DNA from: Flavobacteriales bacterium
Lineage (GTDB): Bacteria; Bacteroidota; Bacteroidia; Flavobacteriales; Flavobacteriaceae
NCBI GenBank assembly: GCA_011525195.1
Contig: WTIP01000076.1
Location: 1 to 33,624, forward strand
Direction: 5' to 3'
DNA: 33,624 nt
In this document: positions 7,971 through 15,078 of the stretch, piece after piece
How positions within the stretch are numbered: the first letter of the stretch is position 1
How the letters are laid out: the number at the start of each line of letters is the position of its first letter
Notes under the pieces: model-generated
The model's database searches: none
What the model was told of the DNA's origin: nothing
What the model saw: the letters and a program-made list of their open reading frames with translations, nothing else
Position numbers and translations under genes: made by a program

Positions 7971-9231
7971 TCAAATCATATTGTTTAATTTTTCGGTAGA
8001 GCGTACGCTCAGAAATACCGAGTTCTTTAGCTGCTAATTTTCTTTTGCCTTTGCTTCGAATCAAGGCTTGTTTTATCATTTCTAACTCTTTGGCTTGAAG
8101 AGAGAGCGGCTCTTCTTCTTCAATGGTTTCGGCATAAGCGTATTTATCTACTGGCGTAGGTTCTGATAGTTGGGTAATATTGGCTTCATAGGGTCCTAAT
8201 TTATAGGATTCCTCTTGAGGCTGAGAAGTTTCCTCAGGGGATTCTTTGCCATAGATCTTTTCAATAAGGCCTTGATTTTTTTCTTGAACACTCTCTGAAA
8301 CCCCATTATTCATTAAATCAAGTGTTAATTTTTTCAGATCATTTAAATCACTTTTCATATCAAAGAGCACCTTATATAAAATTTCTCGCTCAGAGGAAAA
8401 GTCGCTTGCTTTTTCTTGCTTATTTATTAAGGCTGGAAGTTGTCTGTTTCGATCGGGTAAATACGACCTGATGGTAGCTGCATTGACTTTTCTTTCTTGC
8501 TCAAGAACAGACAATTGTTCTGCTACATTCCTCAGCTGACGAATATTTCCACTCCATCGGTATTCTGTGAGCAGGGCTTGGGCATGCGCATCAAGTTGTA
8601 AGGGAGGCATATGGTATTTTTGAGCAAAATCAGCTGCGAATTTTCGAAAAAGTAATACGATATCTTCTTTTCGATCGCGTAGGGGCGGTAAAGTGATTTC
8701 AACTGTACTTAAGCGGTAATAGAGGTCTTCTCTAAACCTGCCTTTTTCAATGGCCTCAATCATATTAACATTGGTAGCGGCCACAATTCGGGCGTTTGTT
8801 TTTTGAACTTTTGAAGACCCGACCTTAATAAATTCACCTGTTTCGAGTACACGCAGTAAACGCACCTGAGTGGGCAAGGGAAGTTCTCCTACTTCATCTA
8901 GAAAAATCGTTCCGCCGTCAGCCACTTCAAAATAACCAGAACGCGTTTGTGTCGCTCCCGTAAAGGCCCCTTTTTCATGACCAAATAACTCACTGTCAAT
9001 AGTGCCCTCAGGTATGGCTCCACAGTTTACCGCGATATACTTTGAATGTTTTCTGTGAGAATATTGATGAATGATTTTGGGGATATTTTCTTTTCCAACC
9101 CCACTTTCCCCTATTACCAGAACGGAGATATCAGTACTCGCAACTCTATGGGCTTTTTCCAAGGCCCTATTGAGTCCGATGTGATTTCCTATGATTCCAA
9201 AACGCTGTTTAATCCCTTGTAATGAGTCCAT
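7951..9231 (-). CDS. Sigma-54 interacting AAA+ transcriptional activator
   Basis: A 426-residue bacterial enhancer-binding protein. The AAA+ domain begins almost at the N-terminus: Walker A GESGVGKE at 41-48, the sigma-54-contacting GAFTGA loop at 88-93, Walker B IFLDE at 109-113, the arginine-bearing REDLYYRL at 167-174 and WSGNIRQLRN at 226-235. A variable linker of about 120 residues follows, then a Fis-type helix-turn-helix at 378-421. No receiver, GAF or PAS domain is present, so input must come from another protein or from its amount. The gene starts two bases after miaB ends and overlaps lptE. Its targets are not shown; a sigma-54-like box upstream of groES is one candidate. Confidence 0.92.
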   Translation of the reverse strand: MDSLQGIKQRFGIIGNHIGLNRALEKAHRVASTDISVLVIGESGVGKENIPKIIHQYSHRKHSKYIAVNCGAIPEGTIDSELFGHEKGAFTGATQTRSGYFEVADGGTIFLDEVGELPLPTQVRLLRVLETGEFIKVGSSKVQKTNARIVAATNVNMIEAIEKGRFREDLYYRLSTVEITLPPLRDRKEDIVLLFRKFAADFAQKYHMPPLQLDAHAQALLTEYRWSGNIRQLRNVAEQLSVLEQERKVNAATIRSYLPDRNRQLPALINKQEKASDFSSEREILYKVLFDMKSDLNDLKKLTLDLMNNGVSESVQEKNQGLIEKIYGKESPEETSQPQEESYKLGPYEANITQLSEPTPVDKYAYAETIEEEEPLSLQAKELEMIKQALIRSKGKRKLAAKELGISERTLYRKIKQYDLNETEDE

Positions 9232-9233
9232 AT

Positions 9234-10697
9234 TTACACGCTTTTTGAAATACCAACGGCTTCACCCAATAAAGTAGCCGAGGTACAATCAGTAATTTTT
9301 ACATCTACAAATTCACCCACTTTATATTCTTTTTTTGGGAAGACAGTGACTGTATTTTGTATGGTTCTCCCACTCCAGTAGGAGCTAGAACGTTTAGATT
9401 CTTTTTCGATTAAGACACAGACTGTCTTTCCTAAAAATGCTTTTGTTCTTTTGAGGCTGTGCTCTTGTTGTTTCTCAATAATTTCCTTTAGCCTTCTTTT
9501 TTTTACGGCTTCGGGAATATCATCTTCAATTTTTCGAGCGGCTAAAGTCCCAGGTCTTTCTGAATAGGCAAACATAAACCCAAAGTCGTATTCTACATAG
9601 TCCATAAGAGCAAGTGTGTCCTGATGATCTTTTTCCGTTTCGGTAGGAAATCCAGCTATCATGTCATGAGAAATACCACAATCTGGGAGCAACTTTTTTA
9701 TATTGTCGATGAGTACCATATACTCTTCCCTTGTATGCTGTCGGTTCATTTTCTTTAATATGGCATTACTTCCAGACTGAACGGGAAGGTGGATATAGTT
9801 ACAAATATTATCAAAGCGTTTCATTACCTGAAGCACTTCTAACGACATATCTTGAGGGTTAGAAGTGGAAAAACGGATTCTGATTTTTGGATGGGCTTCC
9901 GCGACAAGTGCCAAAAGTTTATCAAAGTGAATGGCTGTTTTCTGTTGTAATGGACTTGCTTTAGAAAAGTCTTTTTTAAGTCCTCCACCATACCAAAGAT
10001 AACTGTCTACATTTTGCCCTAATAATGTAATTTCTTTATAACCCTTTTCAGCTAAATCACGCACTTCTTCTAAAATACTTTTGGGGTCTCTACTTCGCTC
10101 TCTTCCTCTGGTAAAAGGGACGACGCAAAAAGTACACATATTATCACAACCCCTAGTGATAGAGACAAAAGCAGAAACACCATTTGAATTGAGACGGATG
10201 GGGGCAATATCTCCATAAGTTTCTTCTTTCGACAAAAGTACATTGACCGCCTCTCTTTCTTGGGCTACTTCTTGAAGTAAATGGGGCAGGTCTTTATAAG
10301 CATCGGGGCCCACAACTAGATCAACAATTTTTTCTTCCTCTAAAAATTGATGTTTTAAACGTTCTGCCATACACCCTAAAACGCCCACAGTCATTTGAGA
10401 CTGTTCTTTTTTAATGGATTTAAAATATTCCAAACGCTTTCTCACAGTCTGTTCCGCTTTTTCACGAATGGAACAAGTATTGACCAAAACAAGTGAGGCA
10501 TCATGTAACTGCTCCGTGATTTCATAGCCATCAGCAGCTAAAATTGAGGCGACTACCTCACTGTCTGCAAAATTCATTTGACAGCCATAACTTTCGATAT
10601 AAGCCTGTTTTTTATGACTTGACTTTACAGAATTTGAACCTTTTATCAGTGTTCCGTTGTGCTGGGAAGGATTTTTTTCTAATTCTTTTACACCCAT
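9234..10697 (-). CDS. miaB: tRNA-2-methylthio-N6-dimethylallyladenosine synthase MiaB
   Basis: A radical SAM methylthiotransferase of 487 residues that adds the 2-methylthio group to i6A37 of tRNAs reading UNN codons. The N-terminal MTTase domain has its three cluster cysteines at 39 (YGCQMN), 75 (NTCSIRE) and 109 (GCMAE). The radical SAM CxxxCxxC is at 184/188/191 (CDNMCTFC). A TRAM RNA-binding domain covers about 420-483. The family match to MiaB rather than RimO or MtaB rests on the SYGCQMN and NTCSIREKAEQ sequences. It leads the operon with the sigma-54 activator two bases downstream. The first 30 residues are variable, so the start is only likely. Confidence 0.95.
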   Translation of the reverse strand: MGVKELEKNPSQHNGTLIKGSNSVKSSHKKQAYIESYGCQMNFADSEVVASILAADGYEITEQLHDASLVLVNTCSIREKAEQTVRKRLEYFKSIKKEQSQMTVGVLGCMAERLKHQFLEEEKIVDLVVGPDAYKDLPHLLQEVAQEREAVNVLLSKEETYGDIAPIRLNSNGVSAFVSITRGCDNMCTFCVVPFTRGRERSRDPKSILEEVRDLAEKGYKEITLLGQNVDSYLWYGGGLKKDFSKASPLQQKTAIHFDKLLALVAEAHPKIRIRFSTSNPQDMSLEVLQVMKRFDNICNYIHLPVQSGSNAILKKMNRQHTREEYMVLIDNIKKLLPDCGISHDMIAGFPTETEKDHQDTLALMDYVEYDFGFMFAYSERPGTLAARKIEDDIPEAVKKRRLKEIIEKQQEHSLKRTKAFLGKTVCVLIEKESKRSSSYWSGRTIQNTVTVFPKKEYKVGEFVDVKITDCTSATLLGEAVGISKSV

Positions 10698-10727
10698 TGG
10701 CTTTTAGCTCGATTATTTAATGCAAGG

Positions 10728-10735
10728 CAAAATTA
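10728..10735 (-). promoter_or_regulatory. miaB promoter -7 box TAATTTTG
   Basis: On the minus strand TAATTTTG fits TAnnTTTG and ends 30 bases before the miaB start. A convincing -33 TTG is missing; instead the element ACTGACAAAATGGCA lies 19-33 bases upstream of the box. Confidence 0.5.
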
Positions 10736-10753
10736 CAAAAATCCTATCGATAT

Positions 10754-10768
10754 TGCCATTTTGTCAGT
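10754..10768 (-). promoter_or_regulatory. Candidate operator ACTGACAnnnTGRCA upstream of miaB
   Basis: The minus strand reads ACTGACAAAATGGCA. It has two TGRCA repeats eight bases apart, the same layout as 6321-6307 upstream of groES. It sits where the -33 element and an activator or repressor would be. A regulatory role is inferred from having two matching copies at two promoters. Confidence 0.35.
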
Positions 10769-10814
10769 CTGTAAAACCGCTTTAAAGTATAGGGCCAAGA
10801 AAGATAACTTCTGA

Positions 10815-11228
10815 TTAATGCGGGAGTTTGTCAGCGATAAGCCCATAGACCCATGTTCCCAGTACAGCAAAAAAGAGAACAATCAAAATGGGGTAAAAGC
10901 CAGCGCCAATTAATGTAAAAATAGGACCTGGACAAGCACCTGCAAGCCCCCAGCCTAAACCAAAGATGATCCCTCCGTAAGCGTATCTATAAAAACTTTT
11001 TGCTTTATCCGGGATTTCAATGGGTTCGCCAAAAGCTGATTTGATTTTATAACGTTTTATCAGTTGAATCATGAGTACCCCTAGGGCTAGCGCAGATCCA
11101 ATAATTCCATACATGTGAAAGGATTTGAATTGAAACATTTCATAGATACGAAACCAAGAAGCAGCTTCTGATTTGTACATGGTAATTCCGAATACAATTC
11201 CGATAAATAAAAAACTAAGTTGTCTCAT
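10815..11228 (-). CDS. YeeE/YedE-type (DUF6691-like) membrane protein, second half-transporter
   Basis: A 137-residue membrane protein with four hydrophobic helices. It has the conserved loop GACPGPIFTLIGAG in its C-terminal half, which carries the cysteine characteristic of the YeeE/YedE (TsuA-like) thiosulfate or sulfur-moiety transporter family. In TsuA both halves are in one chain; here this protein and the 185-residue neighbour appear to be the two halves. The genes are five bases apart, read from one transcript, and lie downstream of a persulfide dioxygenase-rhodanese gene, so movement of thiosulfate or another sulfane-sulfur species is likely. It is the last gene of the sulfur module; no clear terminator follows before miaB. 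Confidence 0.8.
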   Translation of the reverse strand: MRQLSFLFIGIVFGITMYKSEAASWFRIYEMFQFKSFHMYGIIGSALALGVLMIQLIKRYKIKSAFGEPIEIPDKAKSFYRYAYGGIIFGLGWGLAGACPGPIFTLIGAGFYPILIVLFFAVLGTWVYGLIADKLPH

Positions 11229-11233
11229 GAGGT

Positions 11234-11791
11234 TTATAGTATATAAGGAAGTAAAAGATGATTCATAAATAATCCGCCAATAAAAAAGCCTATTACAGCA
11301 TAGAGAGAAACCAATTGTAAATTGCTCAATCCTGATATGGCATGTCCTGAAGTACAGCCTCCCGCATAGCGAGCCCCAAAACCAACTAAGAATCCTCCTA
11401 CAGCCAAGACAAGAATCACTTTGGGATCCATAAGGGCCTCTAGGCTAAACAATTCTGTAGGGAGGTAAGCCGTTCCGGCACTTTCAATTTGAAACTCCTT
11501 CAACTTAGTAACAGTATCTGGATGAATAGCTACAGCGTCGTCACTAGTCATATATTGAGTGGCAAGAGCTCCTCCTATTATAGCACCCAAAGAGACCAGC
11601 AAATTCCATTGTTGTTTTTTCCAATCAAAATTGAAGAAGGCGGTAGTTTTCCCAGCGCCACAAATAGTACAGAGTGTTCGCAAATTGGAAGACATACCAA
11701 AGCTTTTTCCAAAAAAAAGCAATAAAAAAAGAACCAGAGCAATCATAGGTCCACCGATATACCAGGGCCAAGGGTTATAAATCCATTCCAT
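11234..11791 (-). CDS. YeeE/YedE-type (TsuA-like) membrane protein, first half-transporter
   Basis: A 185-residue protein with four to five membrane segments. Cysteine motifs LCTICGAGK (near 40-48) and GGCTSGHAISG (near 144-154) match the sulfur-transport YeeE/YedE family, where such cysteines are proposed to relay thiosulfate by hydrogen bonding. It begins nine bases after the CstB-like gene ends and is five bases from the second half-transporter. The start MEWIYNPWPWYIGG is typical of this subfamily in Bacteroidetes. The substrate and direction of transport are inferred from the family and context. Confidence 0.85.
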   Translation of the reverse strand: MEWIYNPWPWYIGGPMIALVLFLLLFFGKSFGMSSNLRTLCTICGAGKTTAFFNFDWKKQQWNLLVSLGAIIGGALATQYMTSDDAVAIHPDTVTKLKEFQIESAGTAYLPTELFSLEALMDPKVILVLAVGGFLVGFGARYAGGCTSGHAISGLSNLQLVSLYAVIGFFIGGLFMNHLLLPYIL

Positions 11792-11800
11792 ATTTAATAA

Positions 11801-13210
11801 TTAAAGTGTTGAGGGACAAACGTAATCAGAAACCTTAATTCCCGCTTTTTTAATACTGGCAAAGCCTCCTTTGACATCAATTAGATTATGAATTCCTCTG
11901 CTCTTTAAAATTGAGGCTGCAATCATACTGCGATATCCTCCAGCACAATGGATATAAAAGGGCGCAGCGGTGGGAAATTCACTCATGTGATCATTTAGAT
12001 AATCTAAGGGGGTATTCGTAGCATCAAGAAGGTGCTCTGACAGGTATTCCCCAGGCTTTCTGACATCAAAAACAAGATTTTTTTCATCTTTCAATAGGGG
12101 ATCCAGTTCAGCTGCCTCTATACCGTCAACAGTATCTACTGCTTTATTTGCCTTTTTCCAAGCCTCAATGCCACCCTCTAAATAGCCCAAGGTATTATCA
12201 AAACCAACACGTGCCAATCGGGTAACAGTTTCTTCTTCCCTCCCTTCTGGAGTGATGAGTAGAAGGGGTTGTTGTACATCTCCAATCAGGGCACCAACCC
12301 AAGGAGCAAAACCTCCATCAATCCCAATAAAAATAGATTGAGGTATATGGGCTCTCGCAAAATCATCTTGATGACGAACATCTAGAATAATGGAGCCTGT
12401 TTCATTGGCTGCCACCTCAAAGGCTTCAGGCGAAAGGGGACGTGTTCCGGATGCTAAAACCGTCTGAATATCTTCATAGCCTTCTTTATTCATTTTAACA
12501 TTTAATGGGAAGTACTGTGGAGGAGGAAGTAATCCATCTGTTACTTCTTTGATAAACTCTTCTTTGGTCATGTCAGCCCGAAGGGCGTAATTGGTTTTCT
12601 TCTGTTCTCCTAAGGTACCCACTGTTTCTTTACTCAAATTTTTACCACAAGCTGAGCCGGCACCGTGGGCAGGATAGACCAAAACATCATCTGCTAAAGG
12701 CATAATTTTTTTTCTAAGACTGTCATAAAGGATTCCTGCCAGGTCCTCCTGGGTTAGATCTGCTGCTTTTTGAGCTAAATCTGGACGGCCTACATCTCCC
12801 AGAAATAAAGTGTCACCACTGAAAATAGCAATGTCTTTGTTTTTTTCATTTCTCAAGAGGTAAGTTGTACTTTCCATAGTATGACCAGGAGTATGGAGTA
12901 CGGTAAGTGTAACAGCTCCAATCTTAAACTCTTGCTGATCTTTGGCGATTAAAGCATCAAAACCTGTTTTCGCCTGTGGACCATATACTATAGTAGCGCC
13001 CGTTTCTTTTGCAAGGGTTACGTGACCACTTACAAAGTCAGCATGAAAATGGGTTTCAAAAATATATTTTATAGTTGCCTTACTTTTTTTTGCCTTTTCA
13101 ATATATGGGGTTACTTCTCTCAAAGGATCAATAATGGCAGCTTCACCATTACTTTCAATATAATAGGCACCTTGTGAAAGGCATCCTGTGTAAATTTGTT
13201 CAACTTTCAT
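11801..13210 (-). CDS. CstB-like persulfide dioxygenase with two rhodanese domains
   Basis: The chosen start at 13210 gives 469 residues; an in-frame ATG at 13231 overlaps the -7 box at 13229-13236 and so is unlikely. The metallo-beta-lactamase part (1-230) has HFHADF at 54-59, HTPGH at 106-110, SGD at 131-133 and AHG at 181-183, the non-heme iron ligands of ETHE1-type persulfide dioxygenases. A GSACG cysteine is at 188. The first rhodanese domain (about 270-355) lacks its active cysteine (LLITPEGREE), so it is a pseudo-rhodanese. The second (about 375-465) has Cys422 in IHCAGGYRS. This order matches Staphylococcus CstB, which oxidises persulfide to sulfite and makes thiosulfate. It is followed by thiosulfate-type transporter halves. 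No sulfide:quinone oxidoreductase is in the window. Confidence 0.9.
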   Translation of the reverse strand: MKVEQIYTGCLSQGAYYIESNGEAAIIDPLREVTPYIEKAKKSKATIKYIFETHFHADFVSGHVTLAKETGATIVYGPQAKTGFDALIAKDQQEFKIGAVTLTVLHTPGHTMESTTYLLRNEKNKDIAIFSGDTLFLGDVGRPDLAQKAADLTQEDLAGILYDSLRKKIMPLADDVLVYPAHGAGSACGKNLSKETVGTLGEQKKTNYALRADMTKEEFIKEVTDGLLPPPQYFPLNVKMNKEGYEDIQTVLASGTRPLSPEAFEVAANETGSIILDVRHQDDFARAHIPQSIFIGIDGGFAPWVGALIGDVQQPLLLITPEGREEETVTRLARVGFDNTLGYLEGGIEAWKKANKAVDTVDGIEAAELDPLLKDEKNLVFDVRKPGEYLSEHLLDATNTPLDYLNDHMSEFPTAAPFYIHCAGGYRSMIAASILKSRGIHNLIDVKGGFASIKKAGIKVSDYVCPSTL

Positions 13211-13228
13211 GGTCTGATTTATATTTTT

Positions 13229-13236
13229 CAAAATTA
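13229..13236 (-). promoter_or_regulatory. -7 box TAATTTTG for the CstB-like gene
   Basis: On the minus strand TAATTTTG fits TAnnTTTG and ends 18 bases before the ATG at 13210. No TTG stands at -33; a Crp-like palindrome lies in its place. It fixes the translation start downstream of 13229. Confidence 0.55.
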
Positions 13237-13256
13237 AAAAAAGATCTAATCATCTT

Positions 13257-13274
13257 ATGTTATCTGGGTTACAA
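13257..13274. promoter_or_regulatory. Crp/Fnr-like operator upstream of the CstB-like gene
   Basis: ATGTTAT-CTGG-GTTACAA has arms matching the perfect palindrome at 15048-15065 at 11 of 14 positions, with the same 4-base spacer. Its centre is 29.5 bp upstream of the -7 box, hence about 40 bp from the expected transcription start. Confidence 0.5.
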
Positions 13275-13282
13275 TTACCTTT

Positions 13283-15004
13283 TTAAGGGTTACTTTGTCG
13301 ACTCAGTTTTTTTTGGAGTTTGGTTTTTTTTGTGATGCCGTCAAAATCATCAGTGGCGTCACCAGAAGTAATAAACAGATTTTGACGTTTTAAAATTTTG
13401 ATAATCTTACTTCGAATGATCAAGTCTCTTGCGGGTCCTATAGCACCCACAATCATAACTCGAATTCCTCTTTGCTGAAGCGCTAAGATCAATTCGTATA
13501 ATTGTTCTGAAGCAGTGCTGTCTATATAATTTATAGCCCGCGCATTAATAATAAATCCTTTAAGCTTACCTTGTTTTTCTTCTACTGCTTTATATACCAA
13601 TTCTTTGAAGTATTGAATATTACCAAAGAAAAGTTGGGCGTCAAAACGAAGAATAATCAAATCGTCTCTCTGTACCGTTTCTTCTGGAAAGCGGGCGATG
13701 TTTTTAAAATAATTTGTTTTTCCAATTCTTCCTAAAAAGGCATAATGAGGCTTAGAGGTTCTGTAGAGTAGAATTAAAATGGAGAGCACGATACCTATTA
13801 ATATACCCTCAGTAATTCCTAAAAACAAAGTGCTTAAAAAAGTAATTAATAAAAGGACAAATTCATCTTTGCGTTTTTTGTAAAGTCGAATAGGAAATTT
13901 AAAATCTATTAAATTAATTACGGCGACAAGGATAATTGCACCCAGAACGGCTTTAGGTAAATAATAGAACCAATGCGTAAAAAAAGCGAGAATTAGCGCC
14001 ACCAATAGCGCAGATACTAATGCGGCAATTCCTGTTTTTGCCCCCGCCTCATTATTGACTGCGGTTCTTGAAAATCCGCCTGTAGTAGGATAGGATTGAA
14101 AAAAAGAACCTACTATATTGGCTCCACCTAAAGCAATGAGTTCTTGATTGGGGTCTACTTTGTAATCATCGTGTTTTTCTTCAATTGCTTTGGCTACAGA
14201 AATCGCTTCCATAAAGGCAACTAAAGCGAGAGTAAGTGCAATAGGAAATAAGGGTTTAATTAATGTACTGTCAAAATTGAGCAGTTCAAAGGAGGGTAAG
14301 CCTTCTGGGATGACACCCACAACAGCCACTCCTTTTTCTTCTAGATTAAAAAAGGAAACTGCTAAAATGCCAATTGTCACAGCAATAATTGCGGAAGGTA
14401 TTTTACGGTTCCATTTTTTTATGAATACAATAAATAGAATACTTACTGTGCTGATGATTACAGTAATGAGATGTATGGGCTCTTTTACTTCAAATAAAGC
14501 AAGTATTACCTTATGCAGCTGATTACTTTGCGGCAGAGAGAGTCCTATTAAATTTTTCAATTGACTCAAACCGATAATAATCGCTGCGGCTGAAGTAAAA
14601 CCGCTAATGACGGGTTTTGAGAGAAAAGAAACAATAAATCCCATTCGAAAAAACCCTAATAGCAATTGAATGGCGCCCATAAGAAAGGCCAATAAAATGG
14701 CCATCTGTATATATTGTGTGGGTTGGACGAGGGTCAGTGTACCAAGTCCAGCAGCCACCAATAGAGAGTCCATTGCTACAGGCCCCACCGCCAGCTGTCT
14801 AGAGGTTCCTAAAAAAGCATAGATAATTTGAGGAGTAAGTGCTGCATACAGACCATAAATAGGGGGAAGCCCCGCAATCAATGCATAAGCCATGCCTTGA
14901 GGAATAAGCAGAACCGCAACGGTAATCCCAGCCAAAAGATCCTGCTTGAGATCGCTTGTGCGGTAGCGGGTAATCCAATCTAAAAAGGGAAAAAATGTTT
15001 TCAG
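13283..15004 (-). CDS. SulP-family anion transporter (CTG start)
   Basis: The upstream in-frame stop is at 15029-15031 and no ATG lies between it and the conserved N-terminal region. The sequence KTFFPFLDWITRYRTSDLKQDLLAGIT runs on from a CTG at 15002-15004, where family members have their initiating Met, giving 573 residues, the normal SulP length. A TTG at 14935 would remove the conserved leader. SulP landmarks are AVLLIPQGMAYA and a proline-rich loop, about 10-12 membrane segments to residue 425, SYPTTGGFSRTAVN in the middle, and a C-terminal STAS domain (about 440-560). SulP proteins carry sulfate or other anions, some with sodium or bicarbonate. Its place between a Crp regulator and a persulfide dioxygenase suggests sulfite or sulfate export or uptake. 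Confidence 0.85.
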   Translation of the reverse strand: MKTFFPFLDWITRYRTSDLKQDLLAGITVAVLLIPQGMAYALIAGLPPIYGLYAALTPQIIYAFLGTSRQLAVGPVAMDSLLVAAGLGTLTLVQPTQYIQMAILLAFLMGAIQLLLGFFRMGFIVSFLSKPVISGFTSAAAIIIGLSQLKNLIGLSLPQSNQLHKVILALFEVKEPIHLITVIISTVSILFIVFIKKWNRKIPSAIIAVTIGILAVSFFNLEEKGVAVVGVIPEGLPSFELLNFDSTLIKPLFPIALTLALVAFMEAISVAKAIEEKHDDYKVDPNQELIALGGANIVGSFFQSYPTTGGFSRTAVNNEAGAKTGIAALVSALLVALILAFFTHWFYYLPKAVLGAIILVAVINLIDFKFPIRLYKKRKDEFVLLLITFLSTLFLGITEGILIGIVLSILILLYRTSKPHYAFLGRIGKTNYFKNIARFPEETVQRDDLIILRFDAQLFFGNIQYFKELVYKAVEEKQGKLKGFIINARAINYIDSTASEQLYELILALQQRGIRVMIVGAIGPARDLIIRSKIIKILKRQNLFITSGDATDDFDGITKKTKLQKKLSRQSNP

Positions 15005-15020
15005 AATCTGTAATTTATAC

Positions 15021-15028
15021 CAAAAATA
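15021..15028 (-). promoter_or_regulatory. -7 box TATTTTTG for the SulP gene
   Basis: On the minus strand TATTTTTG fits TAnnTTTG and ends 16 bases before the proposed CTG start. The -33 position is occupied by an arm of the palindrome at 15048-15065 and no TTG is present, which suggests an activator-dependent promoter. Confidence 0.55.
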
Positions 15029-15047
15029 CTACAGTAGAATTGAATAG

Positions 15048-15065
15048 ATGTAACTTCAGTTACAT
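15048..15065. promoter_or_regulatory. Crp/Fnr-type operator palindrome
   Basis: A perfect 7-bp inverted repeat ATGTAAC-N4-GTTACAT lies between the regulator gene's stop (15079) and the SulP gene. Arms of this form (TGTAAC/GTTACA, 4-base spacer) resemble Fnr/HcpR-type sites. Its centre (15056.5) is 28.5 bp upstream of the -7 box, so about 40 bp from the expected start. This is the class II position for Crp-type activation. Confidence 0.7.
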
Positions 15066-15078
15066 GGATTATCTCAGG

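Noticed and set aside
10740-10760. A sigma-54 promoter before miaB (TGGCAATATCGATAG)
   Set aside because: The -12 half has no GC at the right spacing, and a TAATTTTG box gives a better promoter.
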